From positions 15,948 to 79,947 of the forward strand of contig NZ_LMEP01000012.1 of the NCBI RefSeq assembly GCF_001426405.1: 64,000 nt of DNA, given 5' to 3'. A program made the translations under genes and the position numbers. Source of the DNA: Streptomyces sp. Root1304. Its GTDB lineage: Bacteria; Actinomycetota; Actinomycetes; Streptomycetales; Streptomycetaceae. The notes beneath the pieces were generated by a model. It did not search any database. It was not told the DNA's origin and worked only from the letters and a program-made list of their open reading frames with translations. Positions 19,801 through 28,085 of the stretch are shown in pieces (the first letter of the stretch is position 1; the number at the start of each line of letters is the position of its first letter).

Positions 19801-21843
19801 TCCGGCGGCTCCGCCGGCTACGACCACAAGGGCATGGGCATCACCGCCCGCGGCGCCTGGGAGTCCGTCAAGCGGCACTTCCGCGAGCTGGGCCACGACA
19901 CCCAGACCGAGGACTTCACGGTCGTCGGCGTCGGCGACATGTCCGGTGACGTCTTCGGCAACGGCATGCTGCTCTCCGAGCACATCAGGCTCGTCGCCGC
20001 CTTCGACCACCGGCACATCTTCCTCGACCCGACCCCGGACGCGGCCGTCTCGTACGCCGAGCGCCGCAGGCTCTTCGACCTGCCCCGCTCGTCCTGGGCG
20101 GACTACGACCTGTCGCTGCTCTCCGCGGGCGGTGGCATCCACCCCCGCAGCGCCAAGTCGATCCCGATCAACGCGCAGGTCAGGGCCGCCCTCGGCATCG
20201 AGGCCGGAGTCACCAAGATGACCCCGGCCGAGCTGATGAAGACGATCCTCCAGTCGCCCGTCGACCTGCTGTGGAACGGCGGCATCGGCACGTACGTCAA
20301 GTCCTCGGTCGAGTCCAACGCCGACGTCGGCGACAAGGCCAACGACGCCATCCGCGTCGACGGCCAGGACGTCCGCGCCCAGGTCGTCGGCGAGGGCGGC
20401 AACCTCGGCGCGACCCAGCTGGGCCGCATCGAGTTCGCCCGCACCGGCGGCCCCGAGGGCCAGGGCGGCAAGATCAACACCGACGCCATCGACAACAGCG
20501 CCGGCGTCGACACCTCCGACCACGAGGTCAACATCAAGATCCTGCTCAACCGGCTCGTCGCCGAGGGCGACATGACCGTCAAGCAGCGCAACAAGATCCT
20601 CGCGGAGATGACCGACGAGGTCGGCACGCTCGTCCTGCGCAACAACTACGCGCAGAACACGGCCCTGGCCAACGCCGTCGCCCAGTCGCCGTCCCTGCTC
20701 CACGCCCACCAGCGCTTCATGCGCCGTCTGGGCCGTGACGGGGCCCTCGACCGGTCCCTGGAGTTCCTGCCCAACGACCGGCAGATCCGCGAGCTGCTCA
20801 ACAACAGCCGCGGCCTCAGCCAGCCGGAGCTCGCGGTCCTCCTCGCGTACACCAAGATCACGGTGGCCGACGAGCTGATCGGTACGGAGCTGCCGGACGA
20901 CCCGTACCTGCGCGGGCTGCTCCACGCGTACTTCCCGACGCTGCTGCGCGAGAAGTTCGGCGAGGCCGTCGACAACCACGCGCTGCGCCGCGAGATCATC
21001 ACCACCGTCCTGGTCAACGACACCGTCAACACCGGTGGCTCGACCTTCCTGCACCGCCTCCGCGAGGAGACCGGCGCGTCGATCGAGGAGATCGTCAGGG
21101 CGCAGACCGCCGCCCGCATGGTCTTCCGGCTCGGCCAGGTCTGGGACGCCGTCGAGGCCCTCGACAACAAGGTGCCGGCCGACGTCCAGACCCGGATGCG
21201 GCTGCACTCGCGCCGTCTCGTCGAGCGCGGCACCCGCTGGATGCTCAACAACCGGCCCCAGCCGCTCCAGCTCACCGAGACCATCGAGTTCTTCTCCGAG
21301 CGCGTCGAGGAGGTCTGGACGCAGCTGCCGAGCCTGCTGCGCGGCTCGGACCTGGAGTGGTACCGGTCGATCCTGGACGAGCTGACCGAGGTCGGCGTGC
21401 CGGAGGAGCTGGCGCTGCGGGTGGCCGGCTTCTCGTCCGCCTTCCCGATCCTCGACGTCGTCGCCATCGCGGACCGGATGGGCAAGGAGCCGCTGGCGGT
21501 GGCCGAGGTCTACTACGACCTCGCCGACCGGCTGCGGATCACCGACCTGATGGACCGGATCATCGAGCTCCCGCGCAGCGACCGGTGGCAGTCGATGGCC
21601 CGTGCCTCGATCCGCGAGGACCTGTTCGCGGCGCACTCGGCGCTGACCGCGGACGTCCTGACGGTGGGCAACGGCACCACGAGCCCGGAGGAGCGGTTCA
21701 AGGCCTGGGAGGAGAAGAACGCGGCGATCCTGGGCCGCGCGCGGACGACCCTGGAGGAGATCCAGGGCTCGGACACCTTCGACCTGGCGAACCTGTCGGT
21801 GGCGATGCGGACCATGCGCACGCTGCTCCGTACCCACAGCTAG
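16873..21843 (+). CDS. gdh: Giant (180-kDa class) NAD-dependent glutamate dehydrogenase
   Basis: 1656 residues from the ATG at 16873. The protein belongs to the large GDH class described from Streptomyces clavuligerus, with a long N-terminal regulatory region containing ACT-like segments, the catalytic domain at about 830-1330 and a C-terminal region. The catalytic core shows K-V-A-R-G-G-L-R-W-S-D-R-R-E-D-F-R-T-E, then A-Q-M-V-K-N-T-V-I-V-P-V-G-A-K-G-G-F with the active-site Lys, and the dinucleotide-binding part V-G-V-G-D-M-S-G-D-V-F-G-N-G. It converts glutamate to 2-oxoglutarate and ammonia with NAD+, so it mainly serves glutamate catabolism. It is monocistronic with a strong terminator. 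Confidence 0.96.
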   Translation: MQTKLDEAKAELLERAARVAEHSPVGGRLPTGPEGAGERPDRDTVLEYLQRYYLHTAPEDLGDRDPVDVFGAALSHYRLAENRPQGTANVRVHTPTVEENGWTSSHSVVEVVTDDMPFLVDSVTNELSRQGRGIHVVIHPQVLVRRDVTGKLIEVLSAQIHGELPHDALTESWIHVEIDRETDRADLKQITADLLRVLSDVRETVEDWDKMREAALRIAEGLPDEPTASDLRPTEVEEARELLRWLADDHFTFLGYREYQLVNGDALSAVPGTGLGILRSDPQHSGDDKGHHAHPVSPSFSRLPEDVRAKAREHKLLILTKANSRSTVHRPSYLDYVGVKKFDADGNVIGERRFLGLFSSAAYTESVRRVPVVKRKVQEVLEGAGFSPNSHDGRDLLQILETYPRDELFQTPADQLRSVVTSVLYLQERRRLRLYLRQDEYGRYYSALVYLPRDRYTTRVRLRIIDILKEELGGTSVDFTAWNTESILSRLHFVVRVQPGTELAKLTDADVDRIEARLVEAARSWADGFGEALNAECGEERAAELLRQYGNAFPEGYKADHSPRAAVADLVHLEALARTEGKDFALSLYEPVVAGPGERRFKIYKTGDPISLSAVLPVLNRLGVEVTDERPYELRCADRTHAWVYDFGLRMPLPTGNGGDYLGDDARERFQEAFAATWTGEAENDNFNSLVLSAGLTWREAMVLRAYAKYLRQAGATFSQDYMEDTLRNNVHTTRLLVNLFEARMAPERQRAGVELTDALLEELDAALDQVASLDEDRILRSFLTVIKATLRTNFFQLTADGKPHSYVSMKFDPQAIPDLPAPRPAFEIWVYSPRVEGVHLRFGKVARGGLRWSDRREDFRTEILGLVKAQMVKNTVIVPVGAKGGFVAKQLPDPTVDRDAWLAEGIASYKTFISALLDITDNLVAGEVVPPLDVVRHDEDDTYLVVAADKGTATFSDIANGVAESYGFWLGDAFASGGSAGYDHKGMGITARGAWESVKRHFRELGHDTQTEDFTVVGVGDMSGDVFGNGMLLSEHIRLVAAFDHRHIFLDPTPDAAVSYAERRRLFDLPRSSWADYDLSLLSAGGGIHPRSAKSIPINAQVRAALGIEAGVTKMTPAELMKTILQSPVDLLWNGGIGTYVKSSVESNADVGDKANDAIRVDGQDVRAQVVGEGGNLGATQLGRIEFARTGGPEGQGGKINTDAIDNSAGVDTSDHEVNIKILLNRLVAEGDMTVKQRNKILAEMTDEVGTLVLRNNYAQNTALANAVAQSPSLLHAHQRFMRRLGRDGALDRSLEFLPNDRQIRELLNNSRGLSQPELAVLLAYTKITVADELIGTELPDDPYLRGLLHAYFPTLLREKFGEAVDNHALRREIITTVLVNDTVNTGGSTFLHRLREETGASIEEIVRAQTAARMVFRLGQVWDAVEALDNKVPADVQTRMRLHSRRLVERGTRWMLNNRPQPLQLTETIEFFSERVEEVWTQLPSLLRGSDLEWYRSILDELTEVGVPEELALRVAGFSSAFPILDVVAIADRMGKEPLAVAEVYYDLADRLRITDLMDRIIELPRSDRWQSMARASIREDLFAAHSALTADVLTVGNGTTSPEERFKAWEEKNAAILGRARTTLEEIQGSDTFDLANLSVAMRTMRTLLRTHS

Positions 21844-21852
21844 TCGTGTGAA

Positions 21853-21892
21853 AGGGGAGGGCCCCGCCGGTTCGCCGGCGGGGCCCTTCCCT
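21853..21892. terminator. Bidirectional terminator between gdh and the GT87 gene
   Basis: A 12-bp perfect G/C stem (GGGCCCCGCCGG with complement at 21875-21886) closes on a TTCG tetraloop at 21871-21874 and is extended by further pairs. It lies 10 bases after the gdh stop and just before the convergent gene's stop. Confidence 0.85.
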
Positions 21893-21907
21893 GTGTGCGC
21901 GTGGGCG

Positions 21908-23242
21908 TTACGCGGTCTCCTCCGGGGGGCCCGTGACCGTCGACGTCCACAGCCGGCGGGCGGCGAGCAGGGCCGCCGCGAGCAGCAGGCCGTTGCGGAG
22001 GACCATGACGGTCAGCCCCCGGGTGGTGCCGGTGATGACCTCGTCGTACAGGACGGGGTACGCGAGCGAGCTGAGCGCCGCCGCCGGGAGGATCAGCAGG
22101 GCCACCGGGCGCATCACGGTGGCGCGGGAGGTCAGGCAGACCGCGGCGAGACCGAGCAGCCAGATCATGTACTGGGGGCTGATCACCCGGCTGGTGGCGG
22201 TGAAGAGCAGGACGGCGGCGAAGGCCGCGTCGAACGGGGTCGCGGCGGTCCAGCGGTGGGCCCTGACCCGCCACAGGAGCAGCCAGCCGAAGGCGATGAC
22301 GGTGAGCAGCAGGGCGAGGTGGCCGAGGCTGGAGACGTACGGGCCGACGTATTCGAAGGCCCCGTAGCGGAACTCGACCGTGCCCGGCCAGACGCCGGCG
22401 GCCCGGGCGAGTGCCAGGGCCGTCCCGCCGAGGGACTCGATCTGGATGCCCCGGCTGCCCTGCTGGCGCAGGAAGCCGAGCGACTCGGAGAAGAACAGCG
22501 CGAGGGTGGCGAGGAGGGCCAGGGCGGCCACGACGGCGGCGGTCCAGGCCTCGCGGGTGGTACGGCCCCGGGGGGTGCCGATCAGGGTGAGCACCGGCCA
22601 GACCTTGACCATCGCGCCGATGCCCGCGAGCGCCCCGCCGAGCTGGTGGGCGGCGGTGGGGCGGGCGCTCAGGGCGAGCAGGGCGAGGACGGCCAGCGCG
22701 GTGGTCTGGACGTCGTACCGGGCGAGCGGCAGGTGCAGGAGGAGCGGCAGGCCGCAGACCCAGTACCAGGAGCCGTGGGTGAGCCGGGCGCTGTCGGCGC
22801 GGGCGAGGGCGAGGGTGACGACCGCGTCGGCGAGGAGGGTGAGGGCGACGAACGCCTGGAAGTAGGTCAGCCAGGGCAGCAGGCCCGGGGACATGATCAC
22901 GAGCCCGGCGCCCGGCGGGTACTGCCAGGTGACGTCGCCGGGCGGGAAGGTGCCCTGGGTGAACTGCCCGTACCAGTGCTGGTAGAGGGCCACCTCGCGG
23001 CCGACCCCGCCGATGCCGAGGTTGTCGCGGAGCAGCAGCAGGACCATGCCGACGCGGGTCAGCAGCCAGACGGCTGCGAGGGCGAGGCGTGGGCCGCTGC
23101 CGACCGTGACGAAGGTGGCGGAGGTGAAGGTGTCCGAGTCGAAGGGGGACCCGGTGAGGGAGGGGGGTTCCGTCCCGGTCCGGGGCGGAGCGGGGGGTTC
23201 ACTCCCGGACCGGGGCGGCGACTGAGGGTGATCGTTCGTCAT
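21908..23242 (-). CDS. GT87-type polytopic glycosyltransferase
   Basis: 444 residues with about ten predicted membrane helices. The first 45 residues are Pro/Ser/Thr-rich and cytosolic. Early loop Y-Q-H-W-Y-G-Q-F-T-Q-G and P-P-G-D-V-T-W-Q-Y-P-P-G-A resemble the acceptor/donor loops of polyprenol-phosphomannose-dependent transferases (DUF2029/GT87, PimE-like). It may add a sugar to an envelope glycan. It follows the Wzm/Wzt-like exporter genes on the same strand with a 26-base gap, so it likely acts in the same glycan pathway. Confidence 0.82.
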   Translation of the reverse strand: MTNDHPQSPPRSGSEPPAPPRTGTEPPSLTGSPFDSDTFTSATFVTVGSGPRLALAAVWLLTRVGMVLLLLRDNLGIGGVGREVALYQHWYGQFTQGTFPPGDVTWQYPPGAGLVIMSPGLLPWLTYFQAFVALTLLADAVVTLALARADSARLTHGSWYWVCGLPLLLHLPLARYDVQTTALAVLALLALSARPTAAHQLGGALAGIGAMVKVWPVLTLIGTPRGRTTREAWTAAVVAALALLATLALFFSESLGFLRQQGSRGIQIESLGGTALALARAAGVWPGTVEFRYGAFEYVGPYVSSLGHLALLLTVIAFGWLLLWRVRAHRWTAATPFDAAFAAVLLFTATSRVISPQYMIWLLGLAAVCLTSRATVMRPVALLILPAAALSSLAYPVLYDEVITGTTRGLTVMVLRNGLLLAAALLAARRLWTSTVTGPPEETA

Positions 23243-23268
23243 CCCTCCGCACTTTAGCCCGCAATGCC

Positions 23269-24093
23269 CTATTTGTTAGTTGTCTGCGGGTTCGGCCCGG
23301 CGGTTGTCTTCGGGTTCGGTCCGGCCGTGAACTCCTCGTACGCCGCCACGACCTCCTTCGCCGGGCCGTCCATCCGCAGCGTGCCGGCCTCCAGCCACAG
23401 CGCCCGCTCGCAGGTCTCCGTGATGGTGGAGTTCGAGTGGCTGACCAGGAAGACCGTCCCCGCCTCCGCCCGCAGCTCGTCGATCCGCGCCTGGCTGCGG
23501 CGGCGGAATCGCGCGTCGCCGGTCGACAGGGCCTCGTCGATGAGCAGCACGTCGTGGCTCTTCGCGGCGGCGATGGAGAACCGCAGCCGGGCGCCCATCC
23601 CGGAGGAGTACGTCCGCATCGGCCGCGAGATCGCGTCGTCCTTCTCGTTGATCCCGGAGAAGTCGACGATCCCGTCGTAGCGCTCCCGGACCTCCGTGCG
23701 GCTCATACCCATCGCGAGGCCGCCCAGGATCACGTTCCGCTCGCCCGTCAGATCGTTCATCAGGGCCGCGTTGACGCCGAGCAGCGAAGGCTGCCCCTGG
23801 GTGTAGACCCGGCCCCGTTCGACGGGCTGGAGGCCCGCGACGGCCTTCAGGAGGGTGGATTTCCCAGATCCGTTCGAACCGATCAGGCCAATTGCCTCGC
23901 CCCGGTACGCGACGAAGCCGACCCCCTTCACGGCGTGGACCCGCCGCATCGCCGGAGCGGCGCCACCGCGCCGCAGGATGCGGCTCAGTGCGGCCGTCGC
24001 GGCGCCCCGGCCGCCGGAGTGGCCGCCGTTGACGGTGTACGTGATGTGGACGTCGTCGACGACCACGGTCGGAGTTCCTCGGGTGTCAGCCAC
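23269..24093 (-). CDS. Polysaccharide/teichoic acid export ABC ATPase (Wzt/TagH-like)
   Basis: 274 residues from the GTG at 24093, overlapping the permease stop by eight bases. Walker A is G-L-I-G-S-N-G-S-G-K-S-T-L, the signature Y-S-S-G-M-G-A-R-L-R-F-S-I-A is the Wzt/TagH-type variant of LSGGQ, and Walker B D-V-L-L-I-D-E-A-L-S-T-G-D follows, then the H-loop S-H-S-N. It powers glycan or teichoic-acid export with the adjacent permease. The C terminus ends in a duplicated T-A-G-P-N-P-K/Q-T unit that looks like a recent tandem duplication. Confidence 0.92.
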   Translation of the reverse strand: MADTRGTPTVVVDDVHITYTVNGGHSGGRGAATAALSRILRRGGAAPAMRRVHAVKGVGFVAYRGEAIGLIGSNGSGKSTLLKAVAGLQPVERGRVYTQGQPSLLGVNAALMNDLTGERNVILGGLAMGMSRTEVRERYDGIVDFSGINEKDDAISRPMRTYSSGMGARLRFSIAAAKSHDVLLIDEALSTGDARFRRRSQARIDELRAEAGTVFLVSHSNSTITETCERALWLEAGTLRMDGPAKEVVAAYEEFTAGPNPKTTAGPNPQTTNK

Positions 24094-24994
24094 GGCCGTA
24101 CGTCTCCTCCGCCTTCCAGAACCAGATGAAGCCGCCCACGAAGGCCAGCAGGGCCCAGCCGGCGGCGAGTGCCCAGACGTGCGGCGGGAGCTGCGCCGCC
24201 GTGTAGCTCCTGATCAGCGCGAAGCGCATCAGGTCGATGTAGACGGCCGCCGGGTTGCACTGCAGGGCCAGCACCACGCCCTCCGGGAAGCGCCCGCCGA
24301 CCGCCAGGTTCTGGATCGACCACATGGCCCCGGACGCGTACATCCAGGTGCGGAGCACGAACGGCATCAGCTGGCTGATGTCCGGGGTGCGGGCCGCGAG
24401 ACGGGCGAGCACGAGCGCCACGCCCGTGTTGAACAGCGCCTGGCAGAGGAGCGCGGGGACGGCGAGCAGCCAGCTCCAGGTCGGGAACTCGCCGAAGCAG
24501 AACAGGATCACGGCCAGCGCGGACAGCGAGAGCAGCAGCTGCTGGAGCTGCTGGAGCGCGAGCGAGATCGGCAGGCTCGCGCGCGGGAAGTGCAGGGCGC
24601 GGACCAGGCCGAGGTTGCCGCTGATCGCGCGGGTGCCGCTCATGACCGTGTCGGCGGTGAACGTCCACACGAAGATGCCGGTGATCAGGAAGGGCACGTA
24701 GTCGGGGACGCCGTGCTTGGCGTCCATCAGGACGCCGAAGATCGCGTAGTAGACGGCCGCGTTGAGGAGGGGGGTCATCACCTGCCAGACCTGGCCGAGG
24801 CGCGCCTGGCTGTACTGGGCGGTCAGGCGGGCGGTCGCGAAGGCGGCGATGAAGTCGCGGCGGGACCAGAGCTGCCGGACGTAGGCGGGGAGCGAGGGGC
24901 GGGCCCCGCTGACCGTGAGGCCGTGGCGCAGGGCGAGCGCGCGCAGGTCCTCGGCGGGGGCCTGTTGCGGGGGTGGCGCGAGGGTGGTGGTCAC
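24086..24994 (-). CDS. Polysaccharide/teichoic acid export ABC permease (Wzm/TagG-like)
   Basis: 302 residues from the GTG at 24994. It is an ABC-2 permease: the opening S-L-P-A-Y-V-R-Q-L-W-S-R-R-D-F-I motif, T-A-Q-Y-S-Q-A-R-L-G-Q-V-W-Q-V-M and about six membrane helices are those of TagG/Wzm. The partner ATPase follows with an 8-base overlap and a GT87 transferase closes the operon. It probably exports a wall glycan. A TetR gene with paired operator-like repeats lies divergently upstream. Confidence 0.92.
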   Translation of the reverse strand: MTTTLAPPPQQAPAEDLRALALRHGLTVSGARPSLPAYVRQLWSRRDFIAAFATARLTAQYSQARLGQVWQVMTPLLNAAVYYAIFGVLMDAKHGVPDYVPFLITGIFVWTFTADTVMSGTRAISGNLGLVRALHFPRASLPISLALQQLQQLLLSLSALAVILFCFGEFPTWSWLLAVPALLCQALFNTGVALVLARLAARTPDISQLMPFVLRTWMYASGAMWSIQNLAVGGRFPEGVVLALQCNPAAVYIDLMRFALIRSYTAAQLPPHVWALAAGWALLAFVGGFIWFWKAEETYGRG

Positions 24995-25028
24995 GGGCGG
25001 GCGCTTTCGGAGAGGGGTGGGGCGCTTC

Positions 25029-25130
25029 CGGTGAGTGGGGTGCGCTGCGTGGTGCGTGTGGTGCGCTGCATGGGGCGTGTCTGTGCGGCGCGTGTGACGC
25101 ATGTGGTGCGTGACGCGTGCGGTGCGACCG
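25029..25130. repeat. GTGCG/GTGTG-rich low-complexity stretch
   Basis: Between the export permease and the TetR gene the sequence is built of repeated GTGCG, GTGCGCTG and GTGTG words on the + strand. Neither strand gives a plausible protein. It would be the permease 5' leader region. It may have arisen by replication slippage. Confidence 0.5.
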
Positions 25131-25146
25131 CGACGACGGGACGGGT

Positions 25147-25212
25147 CCGTATCGTCGCTACGGGGAGAGTAGAGCGGGCTCACGTCGGAACGCAACCGTA
25201 TCGTCGTAACGT
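25147..25212. promoter_or_regulatory. Two CCGTATCGTCG repeats, candidate TetR operators
   Basis: CCGTATCGTCG occurs at 25147-25157 and 25196-25206. In each case it is followed by a partly inverted arm: CCGTA-N7-TACGG at 25147-25163, and a weaker one at 25196-25212. They sit within the divergent promoter region and the second is 22 bases before the TetR start. This layout fits autoregulation by the TetR protein and control of the exporter operon. Confidence 0.5.
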
Positions 25213-25234
25213 GGCCGTTGGTTAGGATGCCGTC

Positions 25235-25834
25235 ATGACCGATCCGACCCCCCGCCGCGCCCCCGCCGGAGCCGCCGTACTCCGCGAGGACGTGACCGAG
25301 GCCATCCGCGCCGCCGTCTTCGAGGAACTCGCGGCCGTGGGCTTCGCCCGGATGTCCATCGAGGGCATCGCGCGCCGCGCCGGGGTCGGCAAGACCGCCG
25401 TCTACCGGCGCTGGAAGTCCAAGCTCTCCCTGGTCCTCGACCTCGTCGGCGCCTTCGCCGCCCAGGGCCTGCCCGCGCCCGCCACCGGCTCCCTGTACGG
25501 GGACGTGCGCGCCCTCCTCGAAGTGGCCTCGCACGCCCTGCGCCACCCGGTCGCCTCGCAGGTCATCCCCGACCTGCTCGTCGAGGCCGCCCGGCACCCC
25601 GAGATCTCCGAGACCGTGAGGTCCACGCTGCTCGACGGCCAGCAGGGCGTGGTCACCCGCATCGTCCGCGAGGCCGTCGCCCGCGGCGAACTCCCCGAGG
25701 ACGCCGACCCCGCCCGCGCCCTCGACCTGGTCGTCGGCCCCCTCTACTGGCGGCTCGTCGTCGTCCGTACGCCCCTGCCCCCGGGGTACGTGGACGACCT
25801 GGCGCGCGCGGCGGTGGCGGCGCTGCGCGCGTAG
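25235..25834 (+). CDS. TetR-family transcriptional regulator
   Basis: 199 residues. The N-terminal helix-turn-helix reads F-A-R-M-S-I-E-G-I-A-R-R-A-G-V-G-K-T-A-V-Y-R-R-W at about 38-62, typical of TetR. The C-terminal ligand domain contains the L-V-V-G-P-L-Y-W-R-L-V-V motif seen in the TetR_C_11/AcrR subset. It is divergent from the exporter operon and convergent with the sugar importer. It probably represses its own gene and the exporter; the ligand is unknown. Confidence 0.88.
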   Translation: MTDPTPRRAPAGAAVLREDVTEAIRAAVFEELAAVGFARMSIEGIARRAGVGKTAVYRRWKSKLSLVLDLVGAFAAQGLPAPATGSLYGDVRALLEVASHALRHPVASQVIPDLLVEAARHPEISETVRSTLLDGQQGVVTRIVREAVARGELPEDADPARALDLVVGPLYWRLVVVRTPLPPGYVDDLARAAVAALRA

Positions 25835-25848
25835 GCGCGCGGGCCGTC

Positions 25849-26703
25849 CTACTTCACCGCGCCCGCCATCACCCCCGTCGTGAACTGGCGCTGGAACGCG
25901 AAGAAGACCACCAGCGGCACCACCATCGACACGAACGCCCCCGGCGCCAGCACGTCCACGTTGTTGCCGAACTGCCGTACCTGCTGCTGGAGCGCCACCG
26001 TGATCGGCGGCGACTGCGAGTCCGCGAAGATCAGCGCGATCAGCATGTCGTTCCACACCCACAGGAACTGGAAGATCCCCAGCGAGGCGATGGCCGGACC
26101 GCCCAGCGGCAGCACCACCCGGGTGAACAGCCGCACCTCGCCCGCCCCGTCGAGCCGCGCCGCCTCAAGGAGTTCGCGGGGGATCTCCGCGAAGAAGTTC
26201 CGCAGCAGGAAGATCGCGAACGGCAGCCCGAACGCCGTGTGGAAGAGCACCACCCCGAGCGTCGTCTCGAACAGCCCCACCGCGCCGAAGAGCTTCGACA
26301 CCGGGACCAGCGCCACCTGCACCGGGACCACGAGCAGGGCCACCACGCCCAGGAACCACCAGTCCCGCCCCGGGAACTCCAGCCACGCGAACGCGTACCC
26401 GGCGAACGAGCCGAGGACGAGCACCAGCAGCGTCGCCGGGACCGTGATCAGGACGGTCGAGAGGAGGGAGCCGGTGATCGTCTCGTTCGCGAGCAGCCGC
26501 CCGTAGTTCTCGGTGGTCAGCTCGGCGGGGGCGGTGAACACCCGCCACCAGCCGCTCGCCGCGATGTCCGAGGGCGAGCGGAGCGAGGAGAGCAGCAGCC
26601 CCACCGTCGGCAGCAGCCAGAACAGCCCGGCCAGGAGGAGGAACACGCGGACCGCGCCGCCGGCCGTGCGGGCGGCGATCCGGGCGACGAGCGACGGCCT
26701 CAC
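25849..26703 (-). CDS. Carbohydrate ABC transporter permease (MalG type)
   Basis: 284 residues from the GTG at 26703, which overlaps the upstream permease stop in a GTGA. Six membrane helices and the EAA loop E-L-L-E-A-A-R-L-D-G-A-G-E mark a CUT1 family inner-membrane permease. It works with the partner permease and lipoprotein encoded upstream. No ATPase gene is present, so a shared ATPase such as MsiK elsewhere in the genome must energise it. Confidence 0.92.
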   Translation of the reverse strand: MRPSLVARIAARTAGGAVRVFLLLAGLFWLLPTVGLLLSSLRSPSDIAASGWWRVFTAPAELTTENYGRLLANETITGSLLSTVLITVPATLLVLVLGSFAGYAFAWLEFPGRDWWFLGVVALLVVPVQVALVPVSKLFGAVGLFETTLGVVLFHTAFGLPFAIFLLRNFFAEIPRELLEAARLDGAGEVRLFTRVVLPLGGPAIASLGIFQFLWVWNDMLIALIFADSQSPPITVALQQQVRQFGNNVDVLAPGAFVSMVVPLVVFFAFQRQFTTGVMAGAVK

Positions 26704-28076
26704 CGGCGGTTCTCCCTTCGGATGCGGCGGATGTTGACCGCCATGACCGGCAGGACGAGGAGGAGCAGGACGACGGCGATGGCCGAGCCGACCCCGAGGT
26801 CGGCGTCCGTGCCGAAGGACGAGCGGTACAGCTGGAGCGCGAGCACGTTCGCGTCGTCCTGGGCCGAGCCCGGCGCGATGACGAAGACCAGGTCGAAGAC
26901 CTTCAACACGTTGATCATCAGCGTGACCAGCACGACCACGAGGACCGGCGCGAGCAGCGGCACCGTGATCCGGCGGAACACCTGCCACTCGTTCGCCCCG
27001 TCCACCCGCGCCGCTTCCAGCAGTTCGCGCGGCACCGCGGCCAGCCCCGCGCCGATCAGTACCATCGCGAACCCGGCCCACATCCACACGTACGCCCCGA
27101 TGACCGCCGGGGTGACGAGCGTGGGGCCCAGCCACTCCACCCCGTCGTACTGCTCCCGGAAGTTGCTCGCCGGCAGCCGGAGTACGGCCCCGTCCGCGCG
27201 GTCGGCGGGCAGGCTGAAGGTGCCGTCGGCCGCCGCCGTGGTCCGGGCGACCACCTCGCCGTCCCGTACGGCCTCGATCCGCAGCCCCGCGAGCCCCAGC
27301 TCGGCCGGGTCGACGGCGTTCGGCCGCCCGCCGCCGCCCCGGGTGAAGTCCAGCCAGGCCGTCCCCGCGACGGTGCCCGGGGCCGGCGGCCGCTCCAGGG
27401 CCGGGCGCGCGCCCTTCGGCATCTGCCCCGGCGCCACCCCGATCAGCGGAAGCCGTACGGGCTCCCCGGCGCGCACCGGCACCTTGGTGACGAAGGCGCC
27501 GTCCCCGGTGGCCTTCAGCGGATGCACCGGCAGCGGCCGGGCGCGCGGGAAGCCGGACGACTCGGCGAAGGTGTCGTGCACCCCGACCCATACGGCGTTG
27601 GCGACCCCCCGGTCCGGGTCCTGCTCGTACACCAGCCGGAAGATGATCCCGGCGGCCAGCATCGAGATCGCCATCGGCATGAAGACGACCAGCTTGAACG
27701 CCGTGCCCCAGCGCACCCGTTCGGTGAGCACGGCGAATATCAGACCGAGTGCCGTCGCCACCGCCGGGGCGACGACCAGCCAGATCAGGTTGTTACGGAC
27801 GGCGGTGCGCAGCGAGTCGTCGGTGACGAGGGAGAGGTAGTTGTCCAGGCCGACGAAGCCGTCGCCCGAGCGGTCGAAGAGCGAGCGCTGGACGGAGTAC
27901 CCGATCGGGTAGACGACCAGCGCGCCGAGCAGGAGCAGGGCGGGCAGCAGGAACCCCGCGGCGACCGTGCGGCTCCTGCCGTTGCCGCGGACGCGGGTCC
28001 GGCCGTGGCCGCGGGTGCGGTTCCTGCCGTTGCCGCTCTTCCTGCCGTCGTCACGGGTGCGGGCCGTTTTCGGCAT
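26700..28076 (-). CDS. Carbohydrate ABC transporter permease (MalF type) with inserted extracytoplasmic domain
   Basis: 458 residues, far longer than the ~300 of usual CUT1 permeases. The N terminus is a basic Gly/Asn/Arg repeat region. Membrane helices come at about 38-58, 99-120 and 130-150, then a soluble stretch of about 170 residues (roughly 160-325) interrupts the transmembrane core before the EAA loop E-L-L-E-A-A-R-V-D-G-A-N-E. Part of it (G-L-R-I-E-A-V-R-D-G-E-V-V-A-R-T-T-A-A-A-D-G-T-F-S) looks like a small beta-sandwich. Comparable insertions are found in MalF and in alpha-glucoside permeases. It starts nine bases after the binding-protein stop. Confidence 0.9.
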   Translation of the reverse strand: MPKTARTRDDGRKSGNGRNRTRGHGRTRVRGNGRSRTVAAGFLLPALLLLGALVVYPIGYSVQRSLFDRSGDGFVGLDNYLSLVTDDSLRTAVRNNLIWLVVAPAVATALGLIFAVLTERVRWGTAFKLVVFMPMAISMLAAGIIFRLVYEQDPDRGVANAVWVGVHDTFAESSGFPRARPLPVHPLKATGDGAFVTKVPVRAGEPVRLPLIGVAPGQMPKGARPALERPPAPGTVAGTAWLDFTRGGGGRPNAVDPAELGLAGLRIEAVRDGEVVARTTAAADGTFSLPADRADGAVLRLPASNFREQYDGVEWLGPTLVTPAVIGAYVWMWAGFAMVLIGAGLAAVPRELLEAARVDGANEWQVFRRITVPLLAPVLVVVLVTLMINVLKVFDLVFVIAPGSAQDDANVLALQLYRSSFGTDADLGVGSAIAVVLLLLVLPVMAVNIRRIRRENRR

Positions 28077-28085
28077 CCCGGGACC

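Noticed and set aside
16864..21837. A 1657-codon minus-strand frame opposite gdh
   Set aside because: It mirrors the gdh codon pattern (Val/Leu/Asp/Arg-rich without motifs), as expected opposite a high-G+C gene. gdh has clear catalytic motifs.
24086..26062. A long minus-strand frame that would join TetR antisense to the export permease
   Set aside because: The TM permease starts at the GTG at 24994. The upstream part is opposite the TetR gene and the repetitive leader.
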